Positions 6,614-15,558 of a stretch of 27,157 nt of DNA are shown one piece after another. Every line of letters starts with the position of its first letter. The first letter of the stretch is position 1. The position numbers and the translations under genes are program-made. The stretch comes from VRUB01 sp046758085 (GTDB lineage Bacteria; Pseudomonadota; Gammaproteobacteria; Acidiferrobacterales; SPGG2): positions 1-27,157 of the forward strand of contig JBHHZP010000037.1 of the NCBI GenBank assembly GCA_046758085.1, in the 5' to 3' direction. The notes below the pieces were generated by a model. It was not told where the DNA came from. It searched no databases and saw only the letters and a program-made list of their open reading frames with translations.

Positions 6614-9600
6614 GCACACTTTTCTTTCGCAATCAGCGATTACTCGCAGTTACGATTCTCCTAGTGATTACGGCGGGTCTCACCGCTCTTTCCACCATCC
6701 CACGGCAGGAAGACCCTACAATTACTAACCGCCGGGGGACCATTGTAACGCCCTTTCCAGGAGCCAGCGCCGAACGGGTGGAGGCGCTGATAACGGAAAA
6801 GATCGAGGACGAGCTACTCGAAATTCCTGAAATTGACACGATCGACTCGGAAAGTCGCAGCGGGGTTTCCGTCATTAATATCGAGTTGCTCGGATCGGTC
6901 GTTGATAACGAAGAGATCTTCGCTCAGATTCGAGACGCATTGGCCGATGCCCACGCCAAGTTTCCAAAGGGGGTACCGGCACCGGTCTTCGATGATGATC
7001 GAGGTTGGGCCTTTACCATCCTCGCCGCATTCAACTGGCGACTCGCCGGGCCGCCCAATCTCGCTATCATGGGTCGTTACGCCGAGGAGCTTCAAAACCG
7101 ACTGCGCAATGTCCCTGGGACTGAGGTCGTTCGTCTCTACGGTGCGCCAAAAGAAGAAATCGTCGTGACGATCGACCCGTCCAGGCTCGCTTCCGTCGGG
7201 ATAGCCACGCGTGATGTCGCGAATGCCATTTCGCATGCGGATGCCAAAGTTTCTGCGGGACAGCTGCGCAGCTTCGGAAATGATCTTTTGATTGAGATAG
7301 CGGGTGAGCTTAACGGTATCAACCGCATTCGCTCCGTGCCGGTGATGACGCGACCGTCGGGAGCCATTCTCAGGGTCGGCGATGTCGCAGACGTGCGCCG
7401 ATCTGTGGTCGATCCGCCCGAAGATCTCGCCCTGCTCGGGCAATTACCAGCGGTAGTCGTCGCGGCTCGTATGGAAAACGACCGCCGCGTCGATCTCTGG
7501 TCCAGCAATGCGCGCGCGGCAATCGAAGCCTTTGGCGCGCAGCTGCCTGACGGCGTTGCGCTCGAGGTGATCTTTGACCAGGCCACCTATACGAATCAAC
7601 GCCTGCGTACGCTTGCGGTAAATCTCGCCATCGGCGCCGGCCTGGTCGTTGTTGTTTTGTTCTTGACGTTAGGCTGGCGTTCAGCGCTGATCGTCGCGGC
7701 CTCGCTTCCTTTAACCAGCCTGGTGACGCTTGCGGTGCTCAATTTTATTGGCGTTCCCATCCATCAAATGTCGGTCACTGGCATGATCGTCGCTATTGGC
7801 CTGCTTGTGGATAACGCGATCGTCATGGTGGACGCGATCAAGCACCGCCTGGCAAAGGGCGTAGCAGTATTGAAGGCGGTACGGATCTCGGTCACCCACC
7901 TCAGGATACCGCTACTCACGTCGACCCTGACTACTGTGCTTGCGTTCATGCCTATCGTACTGCTCCCCGGGAATGTGGGCGAGTTTGTTTTTGCCATCGG
8001 TATTAGCGTCATCATCTCGCTCATCAGTTCGTACATTCTGTCGATGACAGTCATCCCGGCTCTGGCCGGGCGTTTGGTCAGAGCCGAATCCGCTGTTCAA
8101 ACGCGCTGGTGGCGTAGCGGCCTGTCAATTCCAAGGTTGCAGCGGCTGTTTGAAGCCTCCATCGATCTTAGTCTTCGATATCCGAAACTCTCGTTACTCG
8201 CCGCCGGAGCATTGCCCGTCTTGGGTTTCGTCACCGCAACGACCTTGACCGAGCAATTCTTCCCATCTGCTGATCGTGATCAATTTCATGTGGAGTTACG
8301 GCTTCCCAGCCAGGCGTCGATACGAGAGACTGAGGCCGTAGTTCTGCAGGCTCATGAGCTGATACTGCGCCATGACGAGATACGCTCCGTAAACTGGTTC
8401 TTGGGCACGAGTGCACCCTCTTTCTATTACAACCTGATCATGGATCAGGACGGCATCGCTAACTACGCCCAGGCACAAGTCCAAACCTCAGCAGTGAAGG
8501 CAGCGACCCGTATCATCCCGGTAATCCAACGCGAGCTGGACGAAGCCTTCCCGCAGGCGCAGATATTGGTGCGTGACTTGGGGCAGGGACCCCCGTTCGT
8601 TGCTCCTTTGGAGATGCGGATCTATGGCCCGGACCTGGACACGTTGCGCCGGCTCGGGGAGCAGGCTCGGGCACAGATGGCACGGGTCCCAACAGTGACG
8701 CACACGAGGACGACAATTCAGGGCGGCGAACCGAAATTGTGGGTGCACGCTGATGAAGACGCAGCAAACCTTGTTGGTCTCAGTTTGGTGGACATTGCGC
8801 GGCAATTGGATCAGGGGCTGGAGGGTGTTACCGGCGGATCCATCGTTGAAGGAACCCAGGAGCTGCCAGTGCGGGTACGTGTCAACGGGTACCGTCGTGG
8901 GAAACTTAGTGAAATTGAGTCTTTAGAGTTTCTGCCGCCGAGCGCGGCCGTCATCAATTCTGGGGAGGACTCCCCCGGTATCCCGTTGGATGTGATAGGG
9001 CGACTTGAATTATCGCCAGCAGCGAACGCGATCTCCCGCCGAAACGGTGAACGCGTCAACATCGTGCGCGGTTACTTAAAGCTTGGAACCTTGCCCCAGG
9101 AAGCGCTGGAGGAGTTTCAAAGTCGACTGCGGACGCGTCCCCTCCCGATGCCGGCAGGCTACCGGATTGAGTTTGGTGGGGAATCTGAGAAGCGCAACGA
9201 CGCGGTGAGTGATCTGGCCGCGTACGCGGTCGTGCTCGTCGTCCTGATGATTGCGACGGTCGTGCTCGCGTTCAACTCATTTCGGATCGCGGGCCTGATC
9301 TTTGCGGTCGCCCTGCAGGCTATGGGGCTAGGACTCCTGAGCATCAAGCTGTTGGACTATCCCTTGGGCTTCCTCGTGATGATGGGCCTCATGGGACTTG
9401 TCGGCTTGGCGATTAACGCGGCTGTTGTTATTGTCTCGGCATTAAGGGCGAATGCGCAAGCTGTGGCCGGCAACCCACGCGTGATCAGGGAAATCGTCAT
9501 CGGCGACACCAGTCGGCACATTATCGCTACAACCATCACGACTTTCGGCGGTTTCTTGCCGCTGATGCTCGCTGGAGGTGGTTTTTGGCCTCCCTTTGCG

Positions 9601-9810
9601 GCGGCCATAGCCGGCGGCACGTTACTTTCAACTATTGTCTCTTTCTACTTCGTACCGGCCTCCTTCCTGTTAATCACGCATCACAGGCCGGTGCTTATGG
9701 TCGGATATCGGGGACGGAGTAGGGACAACGGCGACGAACCTGGCCCGGCGGGAAGACCTCAAGAGCATCCTGATAGCGGAGATACTGTTGCCGCGCAACC
9801 TCAACTGTGA
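6610..9810 (+). CDS. RND-family multidrug efflux transporter, inner membrane subunit
   Basis: This 1066-residue protein has the standard RND layout: TM1 (about 10-28), a large periplasmic loop starting IPRQEDPTITNRRGTIVTPF, TM2-6 (about 340-495), TM7 (about 530-550), a second periplasmic loop, and TM8-12 (about 870-1030). TM4 carries GLLVDNAIVMVD with D401-N402, where AcrB has two aspartates. In TM10, GLAINAAVVIV places N936 where AcrB has the essential K940. Such substitutions occur in other RND branches. Drug:proton antiport is inferred from the family, not proved here. The polar C-terminal tail after ITHHRPVLMV (GRSRDNGDEPGPAGR) is longer than in short homologues. It is coupled to the adaptor gene and controlled by the upstream MarR repressor. 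Confidence 0.9.
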   Translation: MSTLFFRNQRLLAVTILLVITAGLTALSTIPRQEDPTITNRRGTIVTPFPGASAERVEALITEKIEDELLEIPEIDTIDSESRSGVSVINIELLGSVVDNEEIFAQIRDALADAHAKFPKGVPAPVFDDDRGWAFTILAAFNWRLAGPPNLAIMGRYAEELQNRLRNVPGTEVVRLYGAPKEEIVVTIDPSRLASVGIATRDVANAISHADAKVSAGQLRSFGNDLLIEIAGELNGINRIRSVPVMTRPSGAILRVGDVADVRRSVVDPPEDLALLGQLPAVVVAARMENDRRVDLWSSNARAAIEAFGAQLPDGVALEVIFDQATYTNQRLRTLAVNLAIGAGLVVVVLFLTLGWRSALIVAASLPLTSLVTLAVLNFIGVPIHQMSVTGMIVAIGLLVDNAIVMVDAIKHRLAKGVAVLKAVRISVTHLRIPLLTSTLTTVLAFMPIVLLPGNVGEFVFAIGISVIISLISSYILSMTVIPALAGRLVRAESAVQTRWWRSGLSIPRLQRLFEASIDLSLRYPKLSLLAAGALPVLGFVTATTLTEQFFPSADRDQFHVELRLPSQASIRETEAVVLQAHELILRHDEIRSVNWFLGTSAPSFYYNLIMDQDGIANYAQAQVQTSAVKAATRIIPVIQRELDEAFPQAQILVRDLGQGPPFVAPLEMRIYGPDLDTLRRLGEQARAQMARVPTVTHTRTTIQGGEPKLWVHADEDAANLVGLSLVDIARQLDQGLEGVTGGSIVEGTQELPVRVRVNGYRRGKLSEIESLEFLPPSAAVINSGEDSPGIPLDVIGRLELSPAANAISRRNGERVNIVRGYLKLGTLPQEALEEFQSRLRTRPLPMPAGYRIEFGGESEKRNDAVSDLAAYAVVLVVLMIATVVLAFNSFRIAGLIFAVALQAMGLGLLSIKLLDYPLGFLVMMGLMGLVGLAINAAVVIVSALRANAQAVAGNPRVIREIVIGDTSRHIIATTITTFGGFLPLMLAGGGFWPPFAAAIAGGTLLSTIVSFYFVPASFLLITHHRPVLMVGYRGRSRDNGDEPGPAGRPQEHPDSGDTVAAQPQL

Positions 9811-9879
9811 CGACAGTCTTGCGACTCGAAGGTCACACAGTAGATAGAGTGGTTGTTTTCAAAATCCGGCATCAGGGTT

Positions 9880-9945
9880 TCAGAATCGTTCAACCCAGGG
9901 ACGCAGATCAATCTCCTGGGTCCAGGCGCTGCGCGCCTGGCAGTG
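9880..9945 (-). pseudogene. C-terminal scrap of a short-chain dehydrogenase gene
   Basis: Read on the minus strand, this stretch encodes CQARSAWTQEIDLRPWVERF followed by TGA, almost identical to the end of the intact SDR at 11354-12070. Over about 63 bases the DNA differs at six positions from 11354 onward. Upstream of the Cys codon the match to the intact protein fades quickly. It is the tail of a lost paralogue or a partial duplication. Confidence 0.8.
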
Positions 9946-10008
9946 AGTTACTTGTTGGATGAGAACAGAAGTAAATAGTTAACGTCATAAGCATCGACCA
10001 GGAGGGAA

Positions 10009-10074
10009 ATGATGAGTGAACAAAAGACTGTCCTTATTACCGGTGCACCTGCAGGCCTTGACCGAGCTGCGCCG
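10009..10074 (+). pseudogene. N-terminal scrap of a classical SDR gene (copy 1)
   Basis: A strong ribosome site (GGAGGG, 10001-10006) precedes ATG at 10009/10012. The first codons read MSEQKTVLITGAPAGLDRA, the start of an SDR with a degraded TGxxxGxG nucleotide-binding motif. SDR similarity ends at about 10074. The open frame then runs on into the hydrolase gene, so any product would be a chimera. The same start recurs at 11150. Confidence 0.7.
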
Positions 10075-10113
10075 TGTTATCCCGTGACCCAGTCCAACAA
10101 GGAGGATAGTGCG

Positions 10114-11117
10114 ATGTTGAAGTCCAAGATTACTGCCCAAGACTGGTTCGCGCTTGGGAAAAGAGTCTCGTATGATCGCCGTGCCAAGAGAATCTTAAAG
10201 TCGCGTGATACGACGGATTCACCGGATGTTGTCCATGTATTTCAGCGGGTGGTCAGAGACAGTGGGCGAGATAAGGGGGCAGTTTGGACGACGTTCCTGC
10301 CCGGCTTTCCTGACGGCTCGTTTGGATGGGCGAGGGTCGAGCAACATTTGACCGGCCATGGGTTGGGGCCGAAGCTCTTCGTCGAATACGTCGGGCAGGG
10401 TGATTCTGACAAACCGGCTGATTACCCCTACGGCACAATGGAGCGTGCTGATCTGGTGGAGTCGTGTGGGCAGCAGAGGGAATTAAGTCCACCTTCGTCG
10501 TTACGTTTGATTTCTCGTCCTTAGTCGCGCTGGAGCTTCTCAGCCGCCAACAGGAGCGACTCGACCGGGGTTCCGACCTCACCACCAGAATCGAGGGGGT
10601 TTTGCTAATCAACGGCGGCTTGTTCGCCGACGCTCATTCTCACCCCTGGCTTACAACCCCGTTGCTCAAAACACCCATGGGGAAAGTGGGCACGTGGGTC
10701 GCCCAGCGCTCACGGTTTGCGTTCAACCAGATGGTCAGGGTATTGTGGTCGAAGGAGTACAACGTGACTTCCGAAGAACTTGGGGAGTTGTACGAAGCTA
10801 TCAGTCGGCGCAATGGCGCGGCCTTCATGAGCAACGGCGCGGGGTTTGTTGATGAGCACAAGGCCAATGCGGATCGGTGGGATCTGCGCCGCGTGTTTCT
10901 CGCTTCGCGCGAATTCGTGTCATTCCACATCGTGGGCAGCGAAGGCGACCCGTTTGAGCCGAACCAGATTGTGAAGGCGAGGAAACGATTGGGCGAGTAC
11001 GGGCTTGATATCCGAGTGTTACCTGGTGGGCATCTGACGACCTCAGAGCACCCAGAACTACTTGCGCAAATAATCCAGAAATTAGGGCCAAAACTAGAAC
11101 GGCTTAATTCTGGATAA
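10114..11117 (+). pseudogene. alpha/beta hydrolase gene disrupted by a frameshift
   Basis: GGAGG (10101-10105) precedes the ATG at 10114. The first part, MLKSKITAQDWFALGKRVSYD to about position 10459, and the second part, VWAAEGIKSTFVVTFDFSSLVALELL to 11117, form one alpha/beta hydrolase related to the haloalkane-dehalogenase-like group. The frame moves by one base within about 10456-10464, consistent with a single lost nucleotide. The nucleophile-elbow region reads TFDFSSLVALELL instead of a canonical GxSxG or HDYGDT. The late parts SEGDPFEPNQI and LPGGHLTTSEHP supply an acid and the catalytic His. Full length would be about 334 residues. It could be a genuine decayed gene or a sequencing error; its position inside a field of gene scraps favours decay. 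Confidence 0.75.
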
Positions 11118-11149
11118 CGTCTTAATTACCAGCGAGGAGGAGGTGCAAG

Positions 11150-11345
11150 ATGAGTGAACAAAAGGTTGTACTCATTACGGATGTATCGTCAGGTATTGGC
11201 CGGGCCACGGCCCAGGCTTTGGCACAAGAAGGGTATCGTGTTTTTGGCACTAGTCGCGATCCATCCAGGGACGCCGCTCTTCCCGGAATCGAGGGGCTGG
11301 CGCCCGATGTACGCGACGATGAGTCTTGGTGGGCCGCGCCGGCGG
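11150..11345 (+). pseudogene. N-terminal fragment of a classical SDR gene (copy 2)
   Basis: With a strong GGAGGAGG site (11136-11143), ATG 11150 opens MSEQKVVLITDVSSGIGRAT and continues QALAQEGYRVFGTSRDPSRD to about residue 60. This is clearly a Rossmann-fold SDR beginning, with the first Gly of the usual TGASSGIG changed to Asp. SDR similarity stops near 11340, where the DNA becomes the 3' end of the opposite-strand SDR gene. The frame runs on antisense to 11560, which is not meaningful protein. It is a truncated paralogue sharing its start with 10009-10074. Confidence 0.75.
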
Positions 11346-11353
11346 CCGAACCG

Positions 11354-12070
11354 TCAGAATCGTTCCACCCAGGGACGGAGATCGACTTCCTGGGTCCAGG
11401 CGCTGCGTGCCTGGCAATGGAGCTGATAATAAGTGTCGGCGATGGAGTTGGGGTCGAGCAGTACGTCGGGCCCGCGTTCTTTAATAAGATCGGCATGTCG
11501 CGGGCTCGCGATCTGGCCGTCTATAATCACATGGGCGACATGTACGCCCTGCGGACCTAACTCGCGTGCCATACTTTGTGCGAGCGCCCGCAGACCGAAC
11601 TTGCCGACCGCAAGGTTAAAAAACTGCGCGCTTCCCCGCAGCGAGGCGGTGGCTCCGGTAAAAAGTATAGTTCCGGAGCCGCGTGTGACCATGATCTTCG
11701 CGGCCTCGCGACCGGCGAGGAAGCCGCCGAAACACCCGACCCGCCAGCAGCGCTCGAAATCGGCTGCGCTCGCCTCGAGAATGCTGGTTCGCTGGAAGGC
11801 GCCAGCGTTGTAAACCACCAGGTCCGGTTCGCCCAGATCGGCGCTCACCTTATCGAACAGCCTGGAAACGGCGCTCTCATCCGTCGCATCGCTCTCGTAG
11901 GCATGCGCGATTTCGCCTGCTGCGATCAGCTCGCCGGCAAGCGCCTTTAGCGGTGCTTCATGCCGGGCACTCATCGCTACCTTCATCCCGACCTCGGCGA
12001 AGCGCCGGCACAGCGCCATGCCCAGACCGGGGCCTACCCCAATAACCAGTGCTACGTCTGTGTCCGCCAT
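11354..12070 (-). CDS. short-chain dehydrogenase/reductase family protein with atypical active site
   Basis: This is a 238-residue Rossmann-fold protein. The cofactor motif is GVGPGLG (11-17) at the end of the first strand, NAG is at 88-90, and an SGTILFTGATAS strand carries the usual Ser region. The expected YxxxK reads L153-A-V-G-K157 (within FFNLAVGKFGLRAL), so the lysine is kept but the catalytic tyrosine is missing. Other members of this subgroup have Phe near this position, so this is probably a family trait and not an error. The substrate is unknown. ATG at 12070 is preferred over GTG at 12073 because AGGAG lies six bases upstream of it. The C-terminus is partly duplicated at 9880-9945. 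Confidence 0.8.
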   Translation of the reverse strand: MADTDVALVIGVGPGLGMALCRRFAEVGMKVAMSARHEAPLKALAGELIAAGEIAHAYESDATDESAVSRLFDKVSADLGEPDLVVYNAGAFQRTSILEASAADFERCWRVGCFGGFLAGREAAKIMVTRGSGTILFTGATASLRGSAQFFNLAVGKFGLRALAQSMARELGPQGVHVAHVIIDGQIASPRHADLIKERGPDVLLDPNSIADTYYQLHCQARSAWTQEVDLRPWVERF

Positions 12071-12253
12071 CACAGTCTCCTTGTCGAAAAGTCCGTAAAT
12101 AGTCGCTCCAAGACGCTTTCAACGCAAGGCCGTGAAGGCATGTGCGTGCATTGGAAGAATCAGAAAAGCGGTATGCTGGCGCCACAGGAATTCAACGTGG
12201 CATGATTAGTATGACTGATGCCAGTCCTGTAACACCACACTAAGGAGCGAATC

Positions 12254-13273
12254 ATGTTAGAGATCTTGATGCAATACGGGCTTTTTCTCGCGAAAGCCGT
12301 GACCATTGTGGCTGCCATCGGCATTGTGATGGTGTTGGCAGTAACTTTGTCAAGAAAGAGCCGGCCGATGGAGAGATTGGACGTAAAAAATCTCAACAAA
12401 AAATACGCGGTCATGACGCAAACCCTGAAGCGTGGGATACTTTCAAAAAAAGATTACCGCAAGCAAGCCAAGGCGGAAAAGGCGCGCAAGAAGGCCGAAG
12501 CCAAAAAAGAAGCGCGCGGACGCAAGCGCATTTTCGTCCTTCATTTTCGTGGTGACATCAAGGCCACAGCGGTTGCCTCGCTGCGCGAGGAGATCACGGC
12601 CCTGCTTACCATGGCGACACCGGACGACGAAGTACTCGTTTGCCTCGAGAACGCCGGAGGTCTGGTGCACGAGCACGGTTTGGCCGCCTCCCAACTCCTG
12701 CGGATCAAGCAAAAGAAGATTCCGCTGACGATCGCGGTCGACAAGGTGGCGGCGAGCGGCGGCTATCTGATGGCGGCCGTTGCGAATCGCATTATTGCCG
12801 CCCCCTTTGCCATCGTCGGCTCGATTGGCGTGCTGGCGCAGCTACCCAACTTCCACCGGTTGCTTGAGCGGCACGGAATTGGATTTGAGCAAATCAAAGC
12901 CGGCGAGTTCAAGAGAACCGTAACAGTGTTCGGTAAGAATACGGACAAGGACCGCGCAAAGCTCAAGCAGGAAATAGAAGACACCCATCAGCTGTTCAAA
13001 AACTTCGTGGTGGAGAACCGACCGAGCTTGGACATTGCCCAGGTCGCAACCGGCGAGCACTGGTATGGGGCACAGGCGCTGGAGCGCAAGCTAATCGACG
13101 ATCTCATGACGACCGATGACTATCTGCTGGGGGCCAGTAAGGACGCGGATCTCTATGAAGTCACATACACAGCCAGAAAGCGGGTCGGAGAAAGGCTGGT
13201 ATCGGCCATACAGTCGGCAGTAGACAATGCGTTGTTCCACTCACGGCAGCGCGTGGGTGCGAATGCGCAGTGA
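12254..13273 (+). CDS. sohB: SohB-type inner membrane serine protease (S49 family)
   Basis: SohB is a membrane-anchored signal-peptide-peptidase-like protease facing the periplasm. The 339-residue protein has one N-terminal membrane segment (about 8-32), then a lysine-rich stretch of about residues 60-92 (KKDYRKQAKAEKARKKAEAK), then the ClpP-like S49 domain starting RIFVLHFRGDI. Catalytic S168 lies in DKVAASGGYLMAA and the general-base K220 in AGEFKRT, the pairing used by SohB and SppA. AAGGAG (12242-12247) sits six bases before the ATG. The gene diverges from the SDR gene and appears monocistronic. Length and layout match E. coli SohB. Confidence 0.93.
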   Translation: MLEILMQYGLFLAKAVTIVAAIGIVMVLAVTLSRKSRPMERLDVKNLNKKYAVMTQTLKRGILSKKDYRKQAKAEKARKKAEAKKEARGRKRIFVLHFRGDIKATAVASLREEITALLTMATPDDEVLVCLENAGGLVHEHGLAASQLLRIKQKKIPLTIAVDKVAASGGYLMAAVANRIIAAPFAIVGSIGVLAQLPNFHRLLERHGIGFEQIKAGEFKRTVTVFGKNTDKDRAKLKQEIEDTHQLFKNFVVENRPSLDIAQVATGEHWYGAQALERKLIDDLMTTDDYLLGASKDADLYEVTYTARKRVGERLVSAIQSAVDNALFHSRQRVGANAQ

Positions 13274-13421
13274 AGCGAGACGGGGCGTGTGTAGATTGAT
13301 TCGCCGGCTATTGTGATGTCGCCAATGATGGCTTACCCTGTCGAGCCGACGGCGGCGATTCCGTCACATTGCGCCCTTCTGGGCGACCTCCCACCATGAA
13401 AAATCGCGGTCTCGAGAGACT

Positions 13422-13805
13422 ATGAATATCGAAAAAGTCATATTCGGTTTTTTTATCATACTTGCGTTGACGTTGAATTTCGGTTTTGTCATGGGCGAGA
13501 TCGAAGCTCCAGAGCACCACAATGCCATGGAGTTCTTCGCCGTGATCCTGGTTAATCTTATCGCTATGGGGCTCAAGCTCGGCGACCGCTCGCAGGTCGG
13601 CGCGCTGCTGCTGGCGACCAGCCTTGTAGCTGTGCTTCAGCTGATCAGCGCCGCAATCGTGTGGACGGTCGCTGTTCACGTCACGGGATCAGGCCTCATA
13701 CCGAGCGTCATGTCCAGTATCGTGTCGTTGGCCGCCGGTGCGATGCTGGCGAACATCGTGTCCGTGATTATGCTGGTCTCAGATACGTTGATGTCAGGGC
13801 GGTAG
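13422..13805 (+). CDS. small four-helix membrane protein preceding a K+ channel gene (DUF6394-like)
   Basis: The 127-residue protein has about four membrane helices: VIFGFFIILALTLNFGF, FFAVILVNLIAMGL, LLLATSLVAVLQLISAAIVW and SIVSLAAGAMLANIVSVIML. A short polar loop, GEIEAPEHHNAME, follows the first helix. The family has no known function that I can name with certainty. The gene ends 10 bp before the channel gene, and the pair is almost certainly one transcript, so an accessory or targeting role for the channel is a reasonable guess. Confidence in the exact family label is moderate. Confidence 0.75.
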   Translation: MNIEKVIFGFFIILALTLNFGFVMGEIEAPEHHNAMEFFAVILVNLIAMGLKLGDRSQVGALLLATSLVAVLQLISAAIVWTVAVHVTGSGLIPSVMSSIVSLAAGAMLANIVSVIMLVSDTLMSGR

Positions 13806-13815
13806 GGGGCCCAAG

Positions 13816-15558
13816 ATGGCCAAGACGTCTGAGCTTGATCGAGTCACAGCGATCGTCCTGCGTTTTATGCGCAGACCGATACTCATACTCATTGTCGTTT
13901 ATGCCGTTGCGATCACTGGATTGGTGCTAATACCAGGTCAGGACGCCGAGGGCAATCCGACCCACATGAGTTTTTTCCATGCATTTTATTTTTTGACCTA
14001 CACCGCGACCACAACGGGTTTCGGGGAGATTCCGCATCCTTTTACGGATGCGCAGCGCCTGTGGGCGATCATTTTGCTGTATGGCAGCGTAGTCGCATGG
14101 ATTTATGCGATCAGCTCGATTATCAGGTTAGTACGGAATCCGCATTTCCAGCAAGCTGTTGCGCAGCGCGGCTTCGCGCGCAGTGCAAAAGGGATTACGG
14201 AACCATTTTTCATCATCTGCGGCTTCGGCGATACGGGTAGCTTATTGACCCGGGGACTCGATGACGCCGGCTGCACGGCCGTGATCATCGACAAGGATGA
14301 GGACCGTATCAAGGCCTTATCATTGCGCGATTACCGCAAGACAATGCCCGGTCTGTGTGCCGATGCGAGCGCACCGAAACATCTGATCGACGCCGGCGTC
14401 AAACATCCAAATTGCCAGGCGGTTGTCGCGCTCACCGACGACGAGGAAGTAAATATCAAGATCACGGTAATGGCACGTCTTCTCAATCCGTCAGTGCGCG
14501 TCGTCTGCTTATCGACTCTGCACCGGCGTGGAGAGTATCTCAACACGATAGGTGCGGCCGAAACGATGGATCCCTTCGACGCATTCGCTAAGTGGCTCGG
14601 TACTGCCCTGTACGCGCCGCTGCTACACACGCTCAAGCATTGGTTGATCGGCGCCCAAGGTTTTTCGCTTGATAAACCGTTGTCACCGCCCAAGGGCGTG
14701 TGGATTCTTTGTGGATACGGCAGGATGGGACAGCGCTTACGAGAGGCTTTGCACACTCATGAAGTGCGCACCATCATCATCGATCCGGACATGGAGGGGG
14801 CCGAAGACTTGCCGGCAAAGCAAAAAGTGTTGGGGTACGCCAATGCCAACACCTTGCGCAAGGCCGGTATCGGTAAGGCTGTGGGAGTTGTTGCCGCGAC
14901 CGACAGCGACTCGGATAATCTGGGAGTCCTGCTGGCTGCGCGGTCGCTAAATCCTAATATTTATATGGTAGTGCGTCAGAATCACCACGAGAACGAGCTG
15001 GCCTTTAACGCAGCGAACGCGGACCTGATCATGCAACCCAGTCTGATCACGGCGCGAAACATTTTGTTCGAGTTGCTGTCACCATTGATCCACACTTTTC
15101 TGGATCATATGCGTGAAGATCGTGAAGCGCATTTGCGAGGCGTGATTAGCCGCATCAGGGAAACGCTGGGCACCAGTGTGCCTCATCTGTGGACGGCAAC
15201 GATCTGCCATAAAGACGCCAGCGCCGTCACGATATTAAAGAGAAGGGGGTATACGGTTACGCTCGACGACATTGTGCGCGACCCTTTAGACAGAGAGCGC
15301 AACCTCGCGTGTATCCCGCTCGTGCTGAACCGCCAGCATGGTGCGATCGTGATGCCGGACGGTACACAAGCCATCAAGGCGAGGGACCAGATCTTGTTTT
15401 GCAGCACCAAATACGCACAGCGTCAGGTCGACGCAACGCTCAACAATGAGTATACGCTGCAATACGTGGTGAGCGGTGTGCAAGAACCGCGGGGCTACGT
15501 CATGCAGTGGCTCGCTCGCAGACTATCGAGCGACCGCGCGGTAACGCTCGGGGGTTAG
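13816..15558 (+). CDS. two-helix potassium channel protein with tandem RCK/TrkA-N domains
   Basis: This is a 580-residue protein. The N-terminal pore module has TM1 (22-40), a pore loop with filter TTTGFGEIP (66-73, GFG in place of the common GYG), and TM2 (82-105). Two Rossmann-type regulatory domains follow: RCK1 from about 130 (IICGFGDTGSLLTRGL) and RCK2 from about 293 (ILCGYGRMGQRLREAL), each with a GxGxxG nucleotide site and an acidic strand end (IIDKDED, IIDPDME). A C-terminal TrkA-C-like part runs from about 440 to 560. A single chain therefore holds both RCK units, as in BK/MthK-type gating rings. Ligand-gated K+ flux is inferred from the family. AGGGGG lies upstream of the ATG. Its stop codon overlaps the opposite gene's stop (TTAG, 15555-15558). 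Confidence 0.88.
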   Translation: MAKTSELDRVTAIVLRFMRRPILILIVVYAVAITGLVLIPGQDAEGNPTHMSFFHAFYFLTYTATTTGFGEIPHPFTDAQRLWAIILLYGSVVAWIYAISSIIRLVRNPHFQQAVAQRGFARSAKGITEPFFIICGFGDTGSLLTRGLDDAGCTAVIIDKDEDRIKALSLRDYRKTMPGLCADASAPKHLIDAGVKHPNCQAVVALTDDEEVNIKITVMARLLNPSVRVVCLSTLHRRGEYLNTIGAAETMDPFDAFAKWLGTALYAPLLHTLKHWLIGAQGFSLDKPLSPPKGVWILCGYGRMGQRLREALHTHEVRTIIIDPDMEGAEDLPAKQKVLGYANANTLRKAGIGKAVGVVAATDSDSDNLGVLLAARSLNPNIYMVVRQNHHENELAFNAANADLIMQPSLITARNILFELLSPLIHTFLDHMREDREAHLRGVISRIRETLGTSVPHLWTATICHKDASAVTILKRRGYTVTLDDIVRDPLDRERNLACIPLVLNRQHGAIVMPDGTQAIKARDQILFCSTKYAQRQVDATLNNEYTLQYVVSGVQEPRGYVMQWLARRLSSDRAVTLGG

